Shown: positions 53,055 through 62,784, numbered from the stretch's first letter. The stretch is DNA of 64,000 nt from CAWGCA01 sp963820955 (GCA_963820955.1 CAWGCA010000041.1:124001-188000), one strand, 5' to 3'. The notes: generated by a model not told the origin, from the letters alone. Made by a program: numbers and translations.

Positions 53055-54208
53055 TTTTCCTGTTCTTTTTCCTGTCGGGCCAGGGCCCCGTCTTCTACCC
53101 CGTCACGGTCCACCGAGGTCACCACCAGCTCTTTCTCCTCGATTCCCTCCAGTACCTCTGTGTGGTCCCAGTTGGATATGCCCGTTGTTACCTGCCGCTC
53201 CTCCACCACTCCCGCCTGGGGCAGGAAGATAAACACCCGGTCCCCCTCCAGCACCGCTTCGGTGGGGATGCGCAGGGTCTCCTTCTGCACATCGAGAATA
53301 ATCTCCACGTCGGCCGAGTAGCCGGCCAACAGCTGCTCAATATCCTGCCGGTTGCTGAATTCCACTTCCACCTCCACGGTACGGGCCTGTTTCTCCAGGT
53401 CCAGAACGTAGGGGGCGATTCGACGAACCCTGCCGGGGAAGCGCCTTTCATCAAAGGCATCCAGGCTGACACGAGCCGGTTGATCCACCCGGACATCCGG
53501 GGCGTCCACCTCATCGATCGGGGCGGCTACGTAAAAACAGGAGTTATCTATCAGATCTACCGCTGGTGGGGTGGCGATCCCGGGCGGGGAAGGGGTCACG
53601 TACTCATTCAGTTCGCCGTTGATCTCTGCCACTACGCCATCAAACGGCGCGATCAGGCGCGTGCGCTCCAACTGGGCACGTATCACATCGACCCGGGCCA
53701 GGGAGACCCGCGATCGGGCGTTGGCGGATTCACAGTCCGCCTTGCCGGCCTTGGCCTCGGTGACCGCCTTGTCCAGGGCGTCTTCGGAAACGGCACCGCT
53801 CTTTTGCAACCGGACCCGGCGATTGGCCTCCCGCTGTGCCACTTCCGCCTGCAGGCAGGCGGCGCGGGCGCTGGCATTGACCGCCTTTGCTTCTGCCTCG
53901 TTGAAGGCAATCTCGGCCATCAGGTCCCGGTTCCAGAGTTCCAGCAACAGGGTGCCGGCCTCGACCCTGTCGCCTTCGCGGATGTCCAATACGGCGATCT
54001 GGCCGCCGGTCCCCGGGGAAAGCCTGGCGCGGCGACATGCCTTAACGGTACCCGCCCGGGTATTGGCTACGGTTTTTTCCACGGTACCCCGTTCGGCGGG
54101 TTTCACCAACAGATCAATGGGCTGGGGCCGGTTGAGATACCAGATCCCGACCCCGCTGGCGGCCAGCACCAGGAGGCTCAGGATCAGGGGTGTCGAAGGG
54201 CGAAACAC
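53051..54208 (-). CDS. Periplasmic adaptor (MacA/HlyD-like membrane fusion protein)
   Basis: 385 residues. N-terminal anchor (LILSLLVLAASGVGIWYL), biotinyl-lipoyl halves (AGTVKACRRARLSPGTGGQI and LIAPFDGVVAEING), a coiled-coil hairpin (EAEAKAVNASARAACLQAEV...), and the C-terminal beta-barrel (IPTEAVLEGDRVFIFLPQAG). First gene of the operon adaptor-ATPase-permease-permease; expected to link the permeases to a TolC-like channel. Substrate unknown (peptide, lipid or antibiotic). Confidence 0.93.
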   Translation of the reverse strand: MFRPSTPLILSLLVLAASGVGIWYLNRPQPIDLLVKPAERGTVEKTVANTRAGTVKACRRARLSPGTGGQIAVLDIREGDRVEAGTLLLELWNRDLMAEIAFNEAEAKAVNASARAACLQAEVAQREANRRVRLQKSGAVSEDALDKAVTEAKAGKADCESANARSRVSLARVDVIRAQLERTRLIAPFDGVVAEINGELNEYVTPSPPGIATPPAVDLIDNSCFYVAAPIDEVDAPDVRVDQPARVSLDAFDERRFPGRVRRIAPYVLDLEKQARTVEVEVEFSNRQDIEQLLAGYSADVEIILDVQKETLRIPTEAVLEGDRVFIFLPQAGVVEERQVTTGISNWDHTEVLEGIEEKELVVTSVDRDGVEDGALARQEKEQEK

Positions 54209-54502
54209 GGTTGTCTCCTCAAATGCATTGGAACGGAACCGGGGTCACATAAACAGCCCTGGGTGGGCTGGCGATGCTTGCCTTTATTGGTAAGCCCGAT
54301 TGATAATTCAACTATAACAAGGTTTTCGCGGCGACAAGCCAACTCCCTGTCGAATGGGACTCGATTCTCGCTAGACGGGGCATTCCATCGCCGATATCCT
54401 GTACCATCAGCAATCAGCGCGACCTGAAAAAATGGCGCCCGCCGAGTAGGAGAGTATGTCATGTCGGCAGAGGTAGCCCCGGATTTTCGCGGGGAGAAGT
54501 GA

Positions 54503-55219
54503 ATGCACAAAATCATGTTGCTCAACCCTAAAGGGGGATGTGGGAAAACTACCATAGCGACCACATTGGCCTGCTACTTTGCTGGCGAGGGGTACCAGAC
54601 CGCGCTGATGGATTTCGATCCCCAGGCATCAAGCAGCCATTGGCTGGAGATTCGAGCTTCGGATCAGCCGTCGATAAAATCCATCGATGCTGCGCGTCCG
54701 AAGACGGGCGTGACCCGCAGTTGGCAACTCTATAGTGGCAACGAAACCGACATCGTCATCATGGATACTCCGGCAGGGATAAGCGGGGGTAAACTGATCG
54801 ACCTCTACCACCGGGCAGACACCATTCTGATTCCGGTGATGCCTTCTATTATCGACTTTCATGCAGTCGAAGCGTTTTTTACCGAGCTGAGCAGGCTGTT
54901 CAACCAGGGGCGGCAGGGTAAACGCCTGGCGGTGATCGTAAACCGGGTGCGGTTGAAGACCCGGGCCTATCACGCAATTGAACAACTGATCGCAGAAGTG
55001 GGAATACCGATGCTGGCCTCGCTGCGGGATACTCAGAACTACTCCGTCGCCATGGAGTCGGGACTGGGGATCTGTGAGCTGAAGCCCGGGGTCTCCGCCA
55101 AGGACAGGGCCCAGTGGCAGCCTGTACTGGAATGGTTGTATCAGGAGGTGCCGCGCCGCAACATGGATCTGTTCCGGGATAGTGCGGTATCGCCGGTTGC
55201 CGCACTGTCCGTTTCTTGA
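54503..55219 (+). CDS. Orphan ParA-family ATPase
   Basis: 238 residues. Deviant Walker A LNPKGGCGKTTIATTLA (residues ~8-24), FDPQASSSHW, Walker A' VIMDTPAGISGG and VIVNRVRLKTRAYHAIEQL. No parB or partition site is adjacent, so it probably positions a cellular cargo rather than the chromosome. Ribosome site GGGGAGAAG. The C-terminal ~30 residues look disordered. Confidence 0.9.
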   Translation: MHKIMLLNPKGGCGKTTIATTLACYFAGEGYQTALMDFDPQASSSHWLEIRASDQPSIKSIDAARPKTGVTRSWQLYSGNETDIVIMDTPAGISGGKLIDLYHRADTILIPVMPSIIDFHAVEAFFTELSRLFNQGRQGKRLAVIVNRVRLKTRAYHAIEQLIAEVGIPMLASLRDTQNYSVAMESGLGICELKPGVSAKDRAQWQPVLEWLYQEVPRRNMDLFRDSAVSPVAALSVS

Positions 55220-55353
55220 TCGAACCACAGATCAGAAGGCCACTTCCCCTACTTTTTTGCGGGATTATTTCTGCCCATATAAACAGAAATTAGGTATACC
55301 CGTCGGTTTCTTGTGATAGGGTACGGCCGTTTATAAAAAGGAGAGGAATCACC

Positions 55354-56541
55354 ATGATCAAGCCAGTCGGATCAGAAACGCTCCAGCCGCTGTTTGTCTA
55401 TGACCCCGAATTACATCACAAGCTGATGCGTGAAGCGGGGGAACTGCCTTCGGTAATCATCAGCTCCCAGGCCGCTGGAAACGCGGTGATGATGGGGGGC
55501 GGTTACTTTACCCCCTTGAAAGGATTTATGACCGTTGGCGATGCCATGGGCTGCGCCGAAAACATGAAGATGTCGGATGGCAGCTTTTTTCCAGTGCCGA
55601 TACTCTGTCTGCTGGAGAGTGTGGACGATATCAAGGATGCCAAGCGCATCGCCCTGCGCGATCCCAACGTGGAGGGTAACCCGGTGCTGGCAGTGATGGA
55701 TATCAGCACTATAGAGGAGGTCAGCGACCAGCAGATGCAGGTCATGACCGAGAAGGTCTATGGGACTACAGATCCTGAGCATCCCGGGGTCGCAGCCTTC
55801 AATTCCCATGGCCGTTTAGCCGTCTCAGGCGCTATTCAGGTGCTGAACTTCAGCTATTTTCAGAGCGATTTCCCTGATACCTTCCGTACCGCAGTGGAGA
55901 TTCGCAATGAGATCAAGGAGCATGGGTGGAAAACCATCGTCTCCTTCCAGACCCGCAACCCCATGCACCGCGCCCACGAGGAGCTGTGCAAGATGGCCAT
56001 GGATGCGGTGGATGCCGATGGGGTCGTGATCCATATGCTGCTGGGCAAGTTGAAGCCCGGTGATATCCCTGCTCCGGTGCGTGATGCGGCGATTCGCAAG
56101 ATGGCCGAGCTCTATTTTCCGCCCAACTCGGTGATGGTTACGGGTTATGGGTTTGATATGCTCTATGCAGGTCCCAGGGAGGCGGTATTGCACGCCTACT
56201 TCCGCCAGAATATGGGATCCACCCACTTTATCATCGGCCGCGACCATGCCGGTGTCGGGGATTACTACGGTGCCTTCGATGCCCAGACCATCTTCGACGA
56301 CGAAGTGCCGGAGGGGGCGTTGGAAATCGAGATCTTCCGGGCTGACCACACGGCCTATTCGAAGAAGCTCAACCGGGTGGTGATGATGCGGGATGCTCCC
56401 GACCATGCAAAAGAGGATTTCGTGCTGCTTTCGGGTACTAAGGTGCGTGAGATGCTGGGTCAGGGCGTCGCCCCTCCGCCCGAGTTCTCCCGCCCCGAGG
56501 TTGCTGAAATCCTGATGGAGTACTACAAGTCTCTGGACTGA
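55354..56541 (+). CDS. sat: Sulfate adenylyltransferase (ATP sulfurylase), Sat type
   Basis: Homo-oligomeric ATP sulfurylase, 395 residues, interconverting APS + PPi with ATP + sulfate. In sulfur oxidisers it runs toward ATP and sulfate; in sulfate reducers the reverse. Marks: FQTRNPMHRAHEELCKMA (nucleotide-binding QTRNP and HRAHE), HMLLGKLKPGDIPAPVRDAA, HFIIGRDHAGVGDYYGAFDA. Excellent ribosome site AAAGGAGAGG. No aprAB nearby. Terminator follows. Confidence 0.97.
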   Translation: MIKPVGSETLQPLFVYDPELHHKLMREAGELPSVIISSQAAGNAVMMGGGYFTPLKGFMTVGDAMGCAENMKMSDGSFFPVPILCLLESVDDIKDAKRIALRDPNVEGNPVLAVMDISTIEEVSDQQMQVMTEKVYGTTDPEHPGVAAFNSHGRLAVSGAIQVLNFSYFQSDFPDTFRTAVEIRNEIKEHGWKTIVSFQTRNPMHRAHEELCKMAMDAVDADGVVIHMLLGKLKPGDIPAPVRDAAIRKMAELYFPPNSVMVTGYGFDMLYAGPREAVLHAYFRQNMGSTHFIIGRDHAGVGDYYGAFDAQTIFDDEVPEGALEIEIFRADHTAYSKKLNRVVMMRDAPDHAKEDFVLLSGTKVREMLGQGVAPPPEFSRPEVAEILMEYYKSLD

Positions 56542-56565
56542 TGTAGTTCCGGCGACAACGGAAAT

Positions 56566-56602
56566 AACCCGCCTCTCATTTAGTGGGAAGGCGGGTTTTT
56601 TC
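56566..56602 (+). terminator. Rho-independent terminator of sat
   Basis: AACCCGCCT ... AGGCGGGTT with T6 at the end. Confidence 0.9.
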
Positions 56603-56658
56603 TTTCTGGCTTTGTCGCCTTGTGTTACACCCTGCGGACTGTCCGGCTCTGCGCTGCG

Positions 56659-57513
56659 CTAGCGAAGATTGGTTTTATAAGAGGGGATATGCGCATTGAG
56701 CGCCAGGGAGAAGTTGGCGAACTCCATGGCCACAGTCGCCAGTTCCACCCCTTCGAAATTGGCCCCGGCCACATTGGCGCTTCTCAGAATGGCTCCCCCC
56801 AGCACCGCGTTACTCAGGTCGGCGTTACTCAGGTCGGCATGCTTCATGCTGGTGTCCTCGGCGGAGATATTTCGCATTCTGGCGCCTGACAGATTTGCCC
56901 CTTCGAGATTGGCCAGATTGATCACCGTAAACCCGTCTTCAGTCTGGCTTTCCAGCCGGGTGTTGCGGAGATCGGCCTTGATCATGTTGGCGTCATTGAG
57001 ATGGCTGTCGCAGAGATTGGCGCCGCGCAGATTGGCCTCGCGCAGATTGGCCTTGATAAACAGTGCGTGGCAGGCCTCGATATTTGCGAGATTGGCGTGG
57101 CTGAGATCTGCCCCACGCAGGTCGGCGCGATGCAGGCTCGCCCCCTCCAGATTACAGCTTCGCATTTCCACATGGCGAAGATCCGCCCGGGTGAGCTTGG
57201 CGCGGCTCAGGTTGCAGTTTGCCAGCATCGCAGCCGAAGCCTGCTGGTCAGCGCCCAGCTTGGCCCCGGAAAGATCACTCCCGCTGAGATTGGCCCCGTT
57301 CAGGTGGGCCCCGCTGAGATAGGCCCCCTGCAGGTTTGAACCACTGAGATCGGCGTCTACCAGGTCGGCGAACTGAAGCTTGATTCCCGATAGATCTCGA
57401 TTGCTCAGATCCGCCCCCTCAAGCCTCATATCCCGCAGATCTGCCGCGACCAAAGTTTCTGCGTCTATGGATATCAGTACTTCGCCAGTTTCTCTGTGTT
57501 TGATCTCCAACAT
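56659..57513 (-). CDS. Pentapeptide-repeat protein
   Basis: 284 residues, almost wholly of A(D/N)LXX repeats (about 35-40 units), which fold as a right-handed quadrilateral helix. It starts with a short non-repeat cap (MLEIKHRETGEVLISIDAET). No signal peptide, so cytoplasmic; some such proteins mimic DNA and protect gyrase, others have unknown roles. Ribosome site GGAG. Ends in a different C-cap (FSLALNAHIPSYKTNLR). Confidence 0.92.
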   Translation of the reverse strand: MLEIKHRETGEVLISIDAETLVAADLRDMRLEGADLSNRDLSGIKLQFADLVDADLSGSNLQGAYLSGAHLNGANLSGSDLSGAKLGADQQASAAMLANCNLSRAKLTRADLRHVEMRSCNLEGASLHRADLRGADLSHANLANIEACHALFIKANLREANLRGANLCDSHLNDANMIKADLRNTRLESQTEDGFTVINLANLEGANLSGARMRNISAEDTSMKHADLSNADLSNAVLGGAILRSANVAGANFEGVELATVAMEFANFSLALNAHIPSYKTNLR

Positions 57514-57785
57514 GATAAAAACTCCGTTTCCACTGTGCGGGATAAAACCATCTACTTTGTATCAGAATAGCAGCAGCCATCGAGCGTAGAAAGCAGGTTC
57601 TTTTTGCTGTGCCCCAGGCAGGTGCATGAACTGACCAATAGTTGATCTGGCTCAGGGTATTTGCAACGGAAAATCGACTTTGGTCGACAGCCAATCGCGC
57701 ATTTTTTGATTCCGTTGAGTACCTTTGCAGCATGTGCAGTACAATCGGCAGGCCAAAACAAAAAACAGCTGGAGGAGCGCTTTTT

Positions 57786-59060
57786 ATGAAAATTGAAACC
57801 ATCGCCATTCACGGCGGCTATGAACCGGATCCGACCACCAAGGCCGTCGCGGTGCCTATTTATCAGACCACGTCCTATGCGTTTGACGATACCCAGCACG
57901 GCGCTGACCTGTTCGATCTGAAGGTGCAGGGCAATATCTATACCCGAATCATGAATCCCACCACCGATGTGCTGGAGAAGCGGGTGGCCGCAATGGAGGG
58001 GGGGATCGGTGCCCTCGGTCTGGCCTCGGGTATGGCGGCGGTGACCAATTCGATCTTTACCATCTGCGAAGCCGGTGACAATATCGTCACCACCGCCACG
58101 CTCTATGGCGGGACCTACAATCTGTTTGCTCACACCCTGCCTCAACTGGGAATCCAGGCCCGATTTGCTGCGCCTGACGACATCGATGGCATGGCTGCCC
58201 TGATCGACGACCGGACCAAGGCCGTTTTCTGTGAGTCGATTGGTAACCCGGCGGGCAATGTGGTGGATATTGCTGCTATGGCCGATATGGCGCACGCCCA
58301 TGGGGTGCCGCTGATTGTGGACAATACGGTGCCTACCCCTTACCTCTGCCGCCCTTTCGAGCATGGGGCCGATATCGTGCTGCATGCGCTGACCAAATAT
58401 ATGGGTGGTCACGGTACTACCATTGGTGGCGTTCTGGTCGACTCCGGCAAATTTCCCTGGGCAGAGCACAGCGAGCGTTTCCGACGGCTGAACGAGCCGG
58501 ACGTTTCCTATCACGGGGTGGTTTATACCGAGGCCCTGGGTGAGGCCGCCTATATTGGTCGAGCCCGAGTCGTACCGCTGCGCAACATGGGGGCGGCCAT
58601 TTCCCCGTTCAACAGCTTTCTGGTGCTGCAGGGGATAGAGACCCTGCCGGTGCGTATGGATAGGCATTGTGACAATGCCCTGGCAGTGGCCCGTTATCTG
58701 CAAGGGCATTCCCAGGTGGCCTGGGTACGCTACGCCGGCCTGGAAGATCATCCGCACCGGCCGCTGGTCGATAAGTACATGGGGGGTCGCGCCTCCAGCA
58801 TCCTCTCCTTCGGCATTAAAGGAGGGCGCGAGGCGGGGGGGCGGTTCATCGATGCGCTGCAGTTGGTCGTCCGGCTGGTCAATATCGGTGACGCCAAATC
58901 CCTGGCCTGCCATCCGGCGACCACTACCCATCGACAGCTGGGCCCGGACGAACTGAAAAGGGCAGGGGTAAGCGATGATATGGTTCGCCTATCCATTGGC
59001 ATCGAACATATCGATGACGTTATTGCGGATCTGGATCAGGCGCTCGTTGCTTCCCGTTAG
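57786..59060 (+). CDS. O-acetylhomoserine sulfhydrylase (MetY-like)
   Basis: PLP enzyme of the Cys/Met metabolism family, 424 residues, making homocysteine from O-acetylhomoserine and sulfide. Marks: IAIHGGYEPDPTTKAVAVPI, YTRIMNPTTDVLEKRVAAME, GGTYNLF, VDNTVPTPYLCRPFEHGADI, PLP lysine in LHALTKYMGGHGTTIGG (Lys204), and SLACHPATTTHRQL. The length (about 425, not 380) is typical of MetY rather than MetB/MetC. ATG 57786 follows GGAGGAGCG; the upstream in-frame extension is non-coding. Confidence 0.94.
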   Translation: MKIETIAIHGGYEPDPTTKAVAVPIYQTTSYAFDDTQHGADLFDLKVQGNIYTRIMNPTTDVLEKRVAAMEGGIGALGLASGMAAVTNSIFTICEAGDNIVTTATLYGGTYNLFAHTLPQLGIQARFAAPDDIDGMAALIDDRTKAVFCESIGNPAGNVVDIAAMADMAHAHGVPLIVDNTVPTPYLCRPFEHGADIVLHALTKYMGGHGTTIGGVLVDSGKFPWAEHSERFRRLNEPDVSYHGVVYTEALGEAAYIGRARVVPLRNMGAAISPFNSFLVLQGIETLPVRMDRHCDNALAVARYLQGHSQVAWVRYAGLEDHPHRPLVDKYMGGRASSILSFGIKGGREAGGRFIDALQLVVRLVNIGDAKSLACHPATTTHRQLGPDELKRAGVSDDMVRLSIGIEHIDDVIADLDQALVASR

Positions 59061-59164
59061 GGCCGCCCAGGGAACATCGGGTCTGGGTCTTGGTGTAACG
59101 GAGAAAAATCGGGTTGCTCTGCGGATGAACGATGGACCGGCGCCAGCGGAAGAACGGCTTCGTT

Positions 59165-59677
59165 CTATTCTGGCTGGTTACCCATGACATATCTGGGGCT
59201 GGTCGCCAGGGAGTCAAGGGCGTTGCTGATTTTCCTGTCCAGGTGGTTGGCATAGTCTTCGCTGTTGTCGAAGCCGATCAGCGGGGAGGTAAGCAGCTTG
59301 CCGCGGTAATCGACCAGCACCACAGTCGGGGTAGCGAAGACGTTGTAACGGGTCACGAAGATCCGGCCGCGTATCGGTTCACCATCGAAATCGGTGATCT
59401 TTCCACCGGCGTCTATATTGAACTCACGAACCCGGACCCGGTTCTTGAACAGGCCCTGCTGGAGTTGGGGGGTCAGCACTTCCGCCTTCATCCGTTCACA
59501 GTAGAAGCAGTGGTCGGCGCTGAAAACGACCATAATCGGAATCCCGGACTGGCGGGCCTGGGTTGCCTCGGCAGCCCAATCGTCCGCGAGGGGGAGGGTG
59601 ATTGCCTCTCCGGCAGTGGTCATACTGCCCGAAAAGAGCAGTAACAAGGCGAACACCGTGCCAAGGATTGATATCAT
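59165..59677 (-). CDS. Periplasmic thioredoxin-fold protein (SoxW-like)
   Basis: 170 residues. Signal peptide (GTVFALLLLFSGSMTTAG), then a thioredoxin-like fold with redox motif CFYC in VVFSADHCFYCERMK and the cis-Pro region in YNVFATPTVVLVDYRG. SoxW-type proteins keep sulfur-oxidation proteins reduced; no sox gene is here, so this role is a guess. Convergent with metY. Confidence 0.87.
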   Translation of the reverse strand: MISILGTVFALLLLFSGSMTTAGEAITLPLADDWAAEATQARQSGIPIMVVFSADHCFYCERMKAEVLTPQLQQGLFKNRVRVREFNIDAGGKITDFDGEPIRGRIFVTRYNVFATPTVVLVDYRGKLLTSPLIGFDNSEDYANHLDRKISNALDSLATSPRYVMGNQPE

Positions 59678-59757
59678 GACTGAAATTAGTAATTAAAATA
59701 TAATAATATTCTAATTATATAATTAATGCATTCTAAAAGCCAGCCGGGTGGTTTGAT

Positions 59758-60357
59758 ATGAAGTACGAATTTGAAATTCTGGAAACCGAGGAGCGGTATC
59801 AGGGCTTTCTAGGACTCAGGGCCTATCGCTTGAGGCACAGTCTGTTTGCCGGCGGGGAAAGTCCGACTATCGTGCGGGAACGGGTGGAGAGTTATCGCGC
59901 TGCCTCGGTGCTGCTGTATGACCCTGATCTGGACCAGGTGGTGTTGATCGAACAGTTTCGCATCGGAGCGTTGGAGAATCCGGGGGGACCCTGGGTCCTG
60001 GAGGTGATCGGCGGAATCATCGATGGTGATGAAGAGCCGGAAACGGTTGCCCGTCGGGAGGCCATGGAAGAGGCGGGATGTGAGATTCTGGAGCTACAGC
60101 CCATCTGCGACTTCATGGTAAGCCCCGGCTATTCGACCGAACGTATTTATCTGTTCTGCGGGCGGGTCGATGCCTCTAAGGCGGTCGGAATTCACGGTAT
60201 CGACGATGAGGGGGAGGATATCCGGGTCGAGGTGAAGGCGGCTGAAGAGGCGATTGGGATGCTTTACGGTGGGCGGATAAATTCTACCAGCACCATCATT
60301 TCCATTCAGTGGCTGGCGCTCAATAGGGACGGGCTGCGGGCCAGATGGCGGCGGTGA
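59758..60357 (+). CDS. nudF: ADP-ribose pyrophosphatase (NudF-type Nudix hydrolase)
   Basis: 199 residues. Nudix box GGIIDGDEEPETVARREAME... (residues 85-107: G-x5-E-x7-REx2EE-xG form) preceded by the NudF marks LIEQFRIGALEN and PWVLEVIGG. Hydrolyses ADP-ribose to AMP and ribose 5-phosphate. Also has FMVSPGYSTERIYLFCGRVD, typical of the subfamily. Divergent from the thioredoxin-like gene, sharing an 80-base A/T-rich promoter region. Confidence 0.94.
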   Translation: MKYEFEILETEERYQGFLGLRAYRLRHSLFAGGESPTIVRERVESYRAASVLLYDPDLDQVVLIEQFRIGALENPGGPWVLEVIGGIIDGDEEPETVARREAMEEAGCEILELQPICDFMVSPGYSTERIYLFCGRVDASKAVGIHGIDDEGEDIRVEVKAAEEAIGMLYGGRINSTSTIISIQWLALNRDGLRARWRR

Positions 60358-60383
60358 AGGCCTGCCCGTGTCCGGGCAGGCCT
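60358..60383. terminator. Hairpin between convergent nudF and mscS
   Basis: 11-bp perfect stem AGGCCTGCCCG / CGGGCAGGCCT with a TGTC loop; no T-run, so a terminator by position only. Confidence 0.65.
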
Positions 60384-60390
60384 GACGACG

Positions 60391-61215
60391 CTAGGCCGTT
60401 TTGTCCAGATGAACGTCCATCTGGGGGTAGGGAATGCCTATCTTTTTCTGGTCGAAGGTGAGTTTCACCTTTTCGGTAAAGTCGAACTTCACCGCCCAGT
60501 AGTCCCCGCTCTTGACCCAGGGGCGGACGTTGAAGTTGACACTGCTGTCGGCCAGTTCTCCTACCGCGATGAGCGGGGCCGGGTCTTTCAGAATCCGCTC
60601 GTCGGCATCCAGCAGGGCCTGCAGCGTCTCTTTCGCCTGCTTGATGTCGTCGTCATAGCCGATGCCGAAGACCATATCGATGCGGCGGGTTTCCCGCGCC
60701 GAAAAATTGGTGATGGTGCCGCCGTAAATGACACCGTTGGGCACGATGACCTCGCGATTGTCCCCGGTCCGCATGATGGTGGTAAATATGCTGATTGCCT
60801 CCACCACACCGGAGGTACCGCCCGCTTCCACGAAGTCGCCGTTCTTGAACGGGCGGAAGATGATCAACATGACGCCGGCAGCGAAGTTCTGCAATGATCC
60901 CTGGAGCGCCAGACCGACGGCCAGGCCGGCGGCACCGAGCAGGGCGATCAGGGAGGTGGTGTTGACACCGAGTTGGTTGAGGGCCGCAATGACGATGAAC
61001 AGCAGCAGCAGCGTGCTGACGATGGACGCAACGAAGTTGATCAGGATGGGATCCATCTTCGCCTTGGTCAGCCCTTTGCGCAATATCTTGATCAGCAGCC
61101 GGGCAACCCAGCGGCCGACGATGAAGATGACGAGGGCGAAGAAGATGTTGATGGCCCAGGGGATGACATAGGTGTTGATCATGTTTCCTATGTCCATATC
61201 CAAGTTTTCGAGCAT
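60391..61215 (-). CDS. mscS: Small-conductance mechanosensitive channel (MscS)
   Basis: 274 residues, inner membrane, heptameric pressure-release valve. Three N-terminal helices, with the pore-lining TM3 rich in Gly/Ala (LLGAAGLAVGLALQGSLQNF AAG region), then the beta domain (FKNGDFVEAGGTSGVVEAIS, VIVPNGVIYGGTITNFS) and alpha/beta cage (RRIDMVFGIGYDDDIKQAKE). Size and order match E. coli MscS. GGAGGAAAC ribosome site. With proVWX it makes up this window's osmotic-response set. Confidence 0.95.
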   Translation of the reverse strand: MLENLDMDIGNMINTYVIPWAINIFFALVIFIVGRWVARLLIKILRKGLTKAKMDPILINFVASIVSTLLLLFIVIAALNQLGVNTTSLIALLGAAGLAVGLALQGSLQNFAAGVMLIIFRPFKNGDFVEAGGTSGVVEAISIFTTIMRTGDNREVIVPNGVIYGGTITNFSARETRRIDMVFGIGYDDDIKQAKETLQALLDADERILKDPAPLIAVGELADSSVNFNVRPWVKSGDYWAVKFDFTEKVKLTFDQKKIGIPYPQMDVHLDKTA

Positions 61216-61425
61216 GGGGTTTCCTCCGAAGGGTAACTAGGGTTGAAGTAAAGGGGTTTGCTGTGCGGGCATTCGTCGGGGATGGTGTAAGCATCGCCTT
61301 GCAGCGAGATTCTGTCTGCCAGATTGATAGTTGCGTGCGTCCTTGAACTGCCTGCGGTGATGACCTCTTGGTGGCGCGATTCTAAGGCTTTCTCGGGGTG
61401 CGGACAACCCGCCACGGGTGGAAGC

Positions 61426-62244
61426 TCAGCGGAGCTCTTCCACTTTCAGATAAATCGTCCGCTGCTGGCGACCTTGGGTTCTGGCACTGTAGCCGACCCC
61501 TTCTACCGCATCATAGCCCGAACCAGAGGCGCCGCCCACCGGGAGCCACTCGCCGAGACGTCCGGATACCACTGTCTGGGCCTGCTGGACATCGAAGTTT
61601 CCGCTGATGTTGCCGCGTCGCAGCAAACGTGGGCTGATCTCCACGGTGACCCGATCGCCGTTTAGGCGTGGCCGGGCATAAAAACCCGACGTGGCATTCT
61701 TATATCCAGCCTGACCACCGCGGTAGCGATACGGTCCGGCGCCGTAGGCGTCATAGTTGAAGACCGGCAGTTGTTCACCGGTTTCGATGAAGGCTTGCTG
61801 ACCCTCCTGTGTCTGCACCCGCTGGGTCTCATCGTGCATGCTCCGGGTGTTGCCGCCATTGGTGCGGTAGCGGATGGAACTCCCTTCGCTCGGCATGCCA
61901 ACGATCACCTTGGTGTCGTTGCCCGGTGCGGCATTGATATCCAGGGCGCTGCGGCGAGACAGCCCCAGATCACCTCCACCCTGGCGCACATAGATCATCA
62001 GGCGGCGCGCTGGTCGGTCGACTTGTTCCAGTATCCGGCGTATTTCTCTCAGGTTGTTTGGTGAAGTGCGGATGATAAGTTGGTTATTCATTCCAGCGAT
62101 CGAGCCGTCGCGGTCGATGAAGGGTTCGACAAGCGGGAGCACCTGTTCTACCGGGCGACTCTTCAGGTCGATAATTTCCAGCGGATAGTCTGCCAGTGAC
62201 GGTATGGCGAGCAGCAGTAGTAACGGCGCGATCAGGAATTTCAT
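61426..62244 (-). CDS. Exported protein with secretin N-like domain
   Basis: 272 residues. Signal (FLIAPLLLLLAIPSLA), then a secretin_N-type half-domain: YPLEIIDLKSRPVEQVLPLV, NQLIIRTSPNNLREIRRILE, QVDRPARRLMIYVRQ. The rest (FIETGEQLPVFNYDAYG, RVTVEISPRLLRRG, RTIYLKVEEL) resembles the start of a secretin beta domain but is too short for a pore. Last gene of a leftward operon. Function unknown. Confidence 0.82.
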   Translation of the reverse strand: MKFLIAPLLLLLAIPSLADYPLEIIDLKSRPVEQVLPLVEPFIDRDGSIAGMNNQLIIRTSPNNLREIRRILEQVDRPARRLMIYVRQGGGDLGLSRRSALDINAAPGNDTKVIVGMPSEGSSIRYRTNGGNTRSMHDETQRVQTQEGQQAFIETGEQLPVFNYDAYGAGPYRYRGGQAGYKNATSGFYARPRLNGDRVTVEISPRLLRRGNISGNFDVQQAQTVVSGRLGEWLPVGGASGSGYDAVEGVGYSARTQGRQQRTIYLKVEELR

Positions 62245-62268
62245 CTAGTTCTCTCCGAAAATTGCCAG

Positions 62269-62784
62269 CTACAAATGAAGCAGCCTCAATTGGCTGTCCG
62301 ATTCGCTGCACTGCCAGACCTCAGAGAAGAATTTACTCAACTTGACGGCCTCGGCGGGTGCGCTGAAGTCAGCTTCGCCCTGATAACGGCTATGGATCGG
62401 ACGCCGGATATAACCAACACGGTCGACTACCAGGAAGTTTTCCAGATGGTCGATGTAATCAGGGTGGGGGCGGCGTATTTCGATGCGGCTGGGAAGACGC
62501 CGGGAGAGTTCGAGCAGGCGGTGCCCCTGCACGCGAACCCGTTCGTTGTTCTGCAACAGGATGCGCAGACGGCTGAATCGGCTATGCAGGGCCAGGGATT
62601 TCAGGGCCTGGAGAAATGGGGCTCGATCATAAAGAGGGGCATCCAGGTTGTAGCTGAAGATCTCTATCCGTTTCGTCGCCTGCTCCGCAATACACTGGCT
62701 GGCGAGTTGAAAAGCACGCCTGTCTTCCAGCAGAATCCGACCGGGCGTCTGTCCCAGAGTTGCTTCGGCCAACAGATCACTCAT
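62269..62784 (-). CDS. PLD-like hypothetical protein
   Basis: 171 residues, cytoplasmic. The pattern IEIFSYNLDAPLYDRAPFLQ, LRILLQNNERVRVQGHRLLE and DHLENFLVVDRVGYIRRPIH resembles phospholipase-D-like folds, but the HKD motif is absent. Known as a conserved gammaproteobacterial family of unknown role. It overlaps the acetyltransferase gene by eight bases. Confidence 0.8.
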   Translation of the reverse strand: MSDLLAEATLGQTPGRILLEDRRAFQLASQCIAEQATKRIEIFSYNLDAPLYDRAPFLQALKSLALHSRFSRLRILLQNNERVRVQGHRLLELSRRLPSRIEIRRPHPDYIDHLENFLVVDRVGYIRRPIHSRYQGEADFSAPAEAVKLSKFFSEVWQCSESDSQLRLLHL

